Source: Calothrix sp. NIES-4101 (GTDB lineage: Bacteria; Cyanobacteriota; Cyanobacteriia; Cyanobacteriales; Nostocaceae). Taken from it: a stretch of 64,000 nt of DNA. The notes under the pieces were generated by a model. That model did no database searches and was not told the origin of the DNA. It was given only the letters and a program-made list of their open reading frames with translations. Shown one piece after another: positions 63,716 to 64,000 of this stretch. Where the stretch lies: positions 2,232,001 to 2,296,000 of the forward strand of contig AP018280.1 of NCBI GenBank assembly GCA_004296455.1, read 5' to 3'. The translations under genes and the position numbers were made by a program. The stretch's first letter is position 1. Each line of letters begins with the position of its first letter.

Positions 63716-64000
63716 ATAATCAACTCAAACATCGTAAATTCATTTAGTTGTCCTCAAAATAAAAATAATTAACTTTAGTCCTCTTGCTCACCCATGCTTT
63801 CCAGACTCGAGAAATATTCCCAAAGAAAATAGTAATATTTGAGTAATATTTTTTGCTTAAATTCTGACTGGAATTCACAGAACACGAGACTGGAGAATGT
63901 TCTCAATAATGATTTTATTTTCATTTACAGTCAGCATAAACTAGTAATTCATAATGAAAAGTATTAGCAATTACTCCGAGAAAAAGCATAAAGATGCCAT

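Overview
The window comes from a cyanobacterium, probably a filamentous member of the Nostocales. This rests on many GCGATCGC (HIP1) sites, AT-rich DNA with long intergenic spacers, and cyanobacterial family markers: an RbcR/Ycf30-type LysR regulator, a DUF3386 protein, a DUF1049/LapA-like protein, an NnrU/Z-ISO-like protein, a PEP-CTERM protein and a four-Cys serine/threonine kinase. I see no rRNA or tRNA gene, no transposase or integrase and no CRISPR array.

Layout. 1-1.25 kb: 3' part of an SNF2-type helicase, followed by a MITE-like repeat. 1.7-2.9 kb: serC. 3.4-6.9 kb: two successive copies of a two-gene module, each a helical protein of unknown function followed by a small ECF-like sigma factor; the second helical protein may be made through an A AAA AAC frameshift site. 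7.3-15.6 kb: M28 peptidase, a TauE/SafE-like and ferric-reductase-like membrane fusion with a secreted partner, galE, a membrane protein, an ABC exporter and a conserved cyanobacterial protein. A candidate Yfr1 small RNA lies upstream of galE. 15.8-26.9 kb: a secreted repeat protein that resembles curlins, a CFA-type methyltransferase, a DUF6398/pRiA4b ORF-3 protein, a TIR-TM-TPR protein, a LuxR regulator, DUF3386, rsmG, an SH3 protein, hemW, a PIN-TRAM protein and a SemiSWEET.

27.3-29.5 kb holds an RNA ligase followed by an HD-phosphoesterase/polynucleotide kinase, which together look like an RNA break repair cassette. 29.7-36.5 kb: alpha/beta hydrolase, Sfp-type PPTase, an amino-acid-type solute-binding protein, a WG-repeat protein and an amidase. 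36.9-46.7 kb is a long minus-strand run: a P1B-4 (CoaT-like) metal ATPase with a MerR-type operator, an SdpI-like pair, then kefB-like antiporter, ppsA, universal stress protein and Acg-type nitroreductase, which resembles a redox or dormancy stress set.

46.9-64 kb: a Cas4/RecB-like nuclease, LapA-like protein, a 35-residue membrane protein, polA (with an altered ExoIII residue), a highly repetitive PEP-CTERM protein, a Cof-type HAD phosphatase, an ArgRS-derived DALR protein lacking the synthetase core, a Crp-family regulator, an apparent operon of a four-Cys kinase with two tandem PstS-like lipoprotein or membrane-anchored binding proteins, rbcR, an NnrU-family protein and a CGLC thioredoxin. 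Functions are read from motifs by eye; no database search was run.
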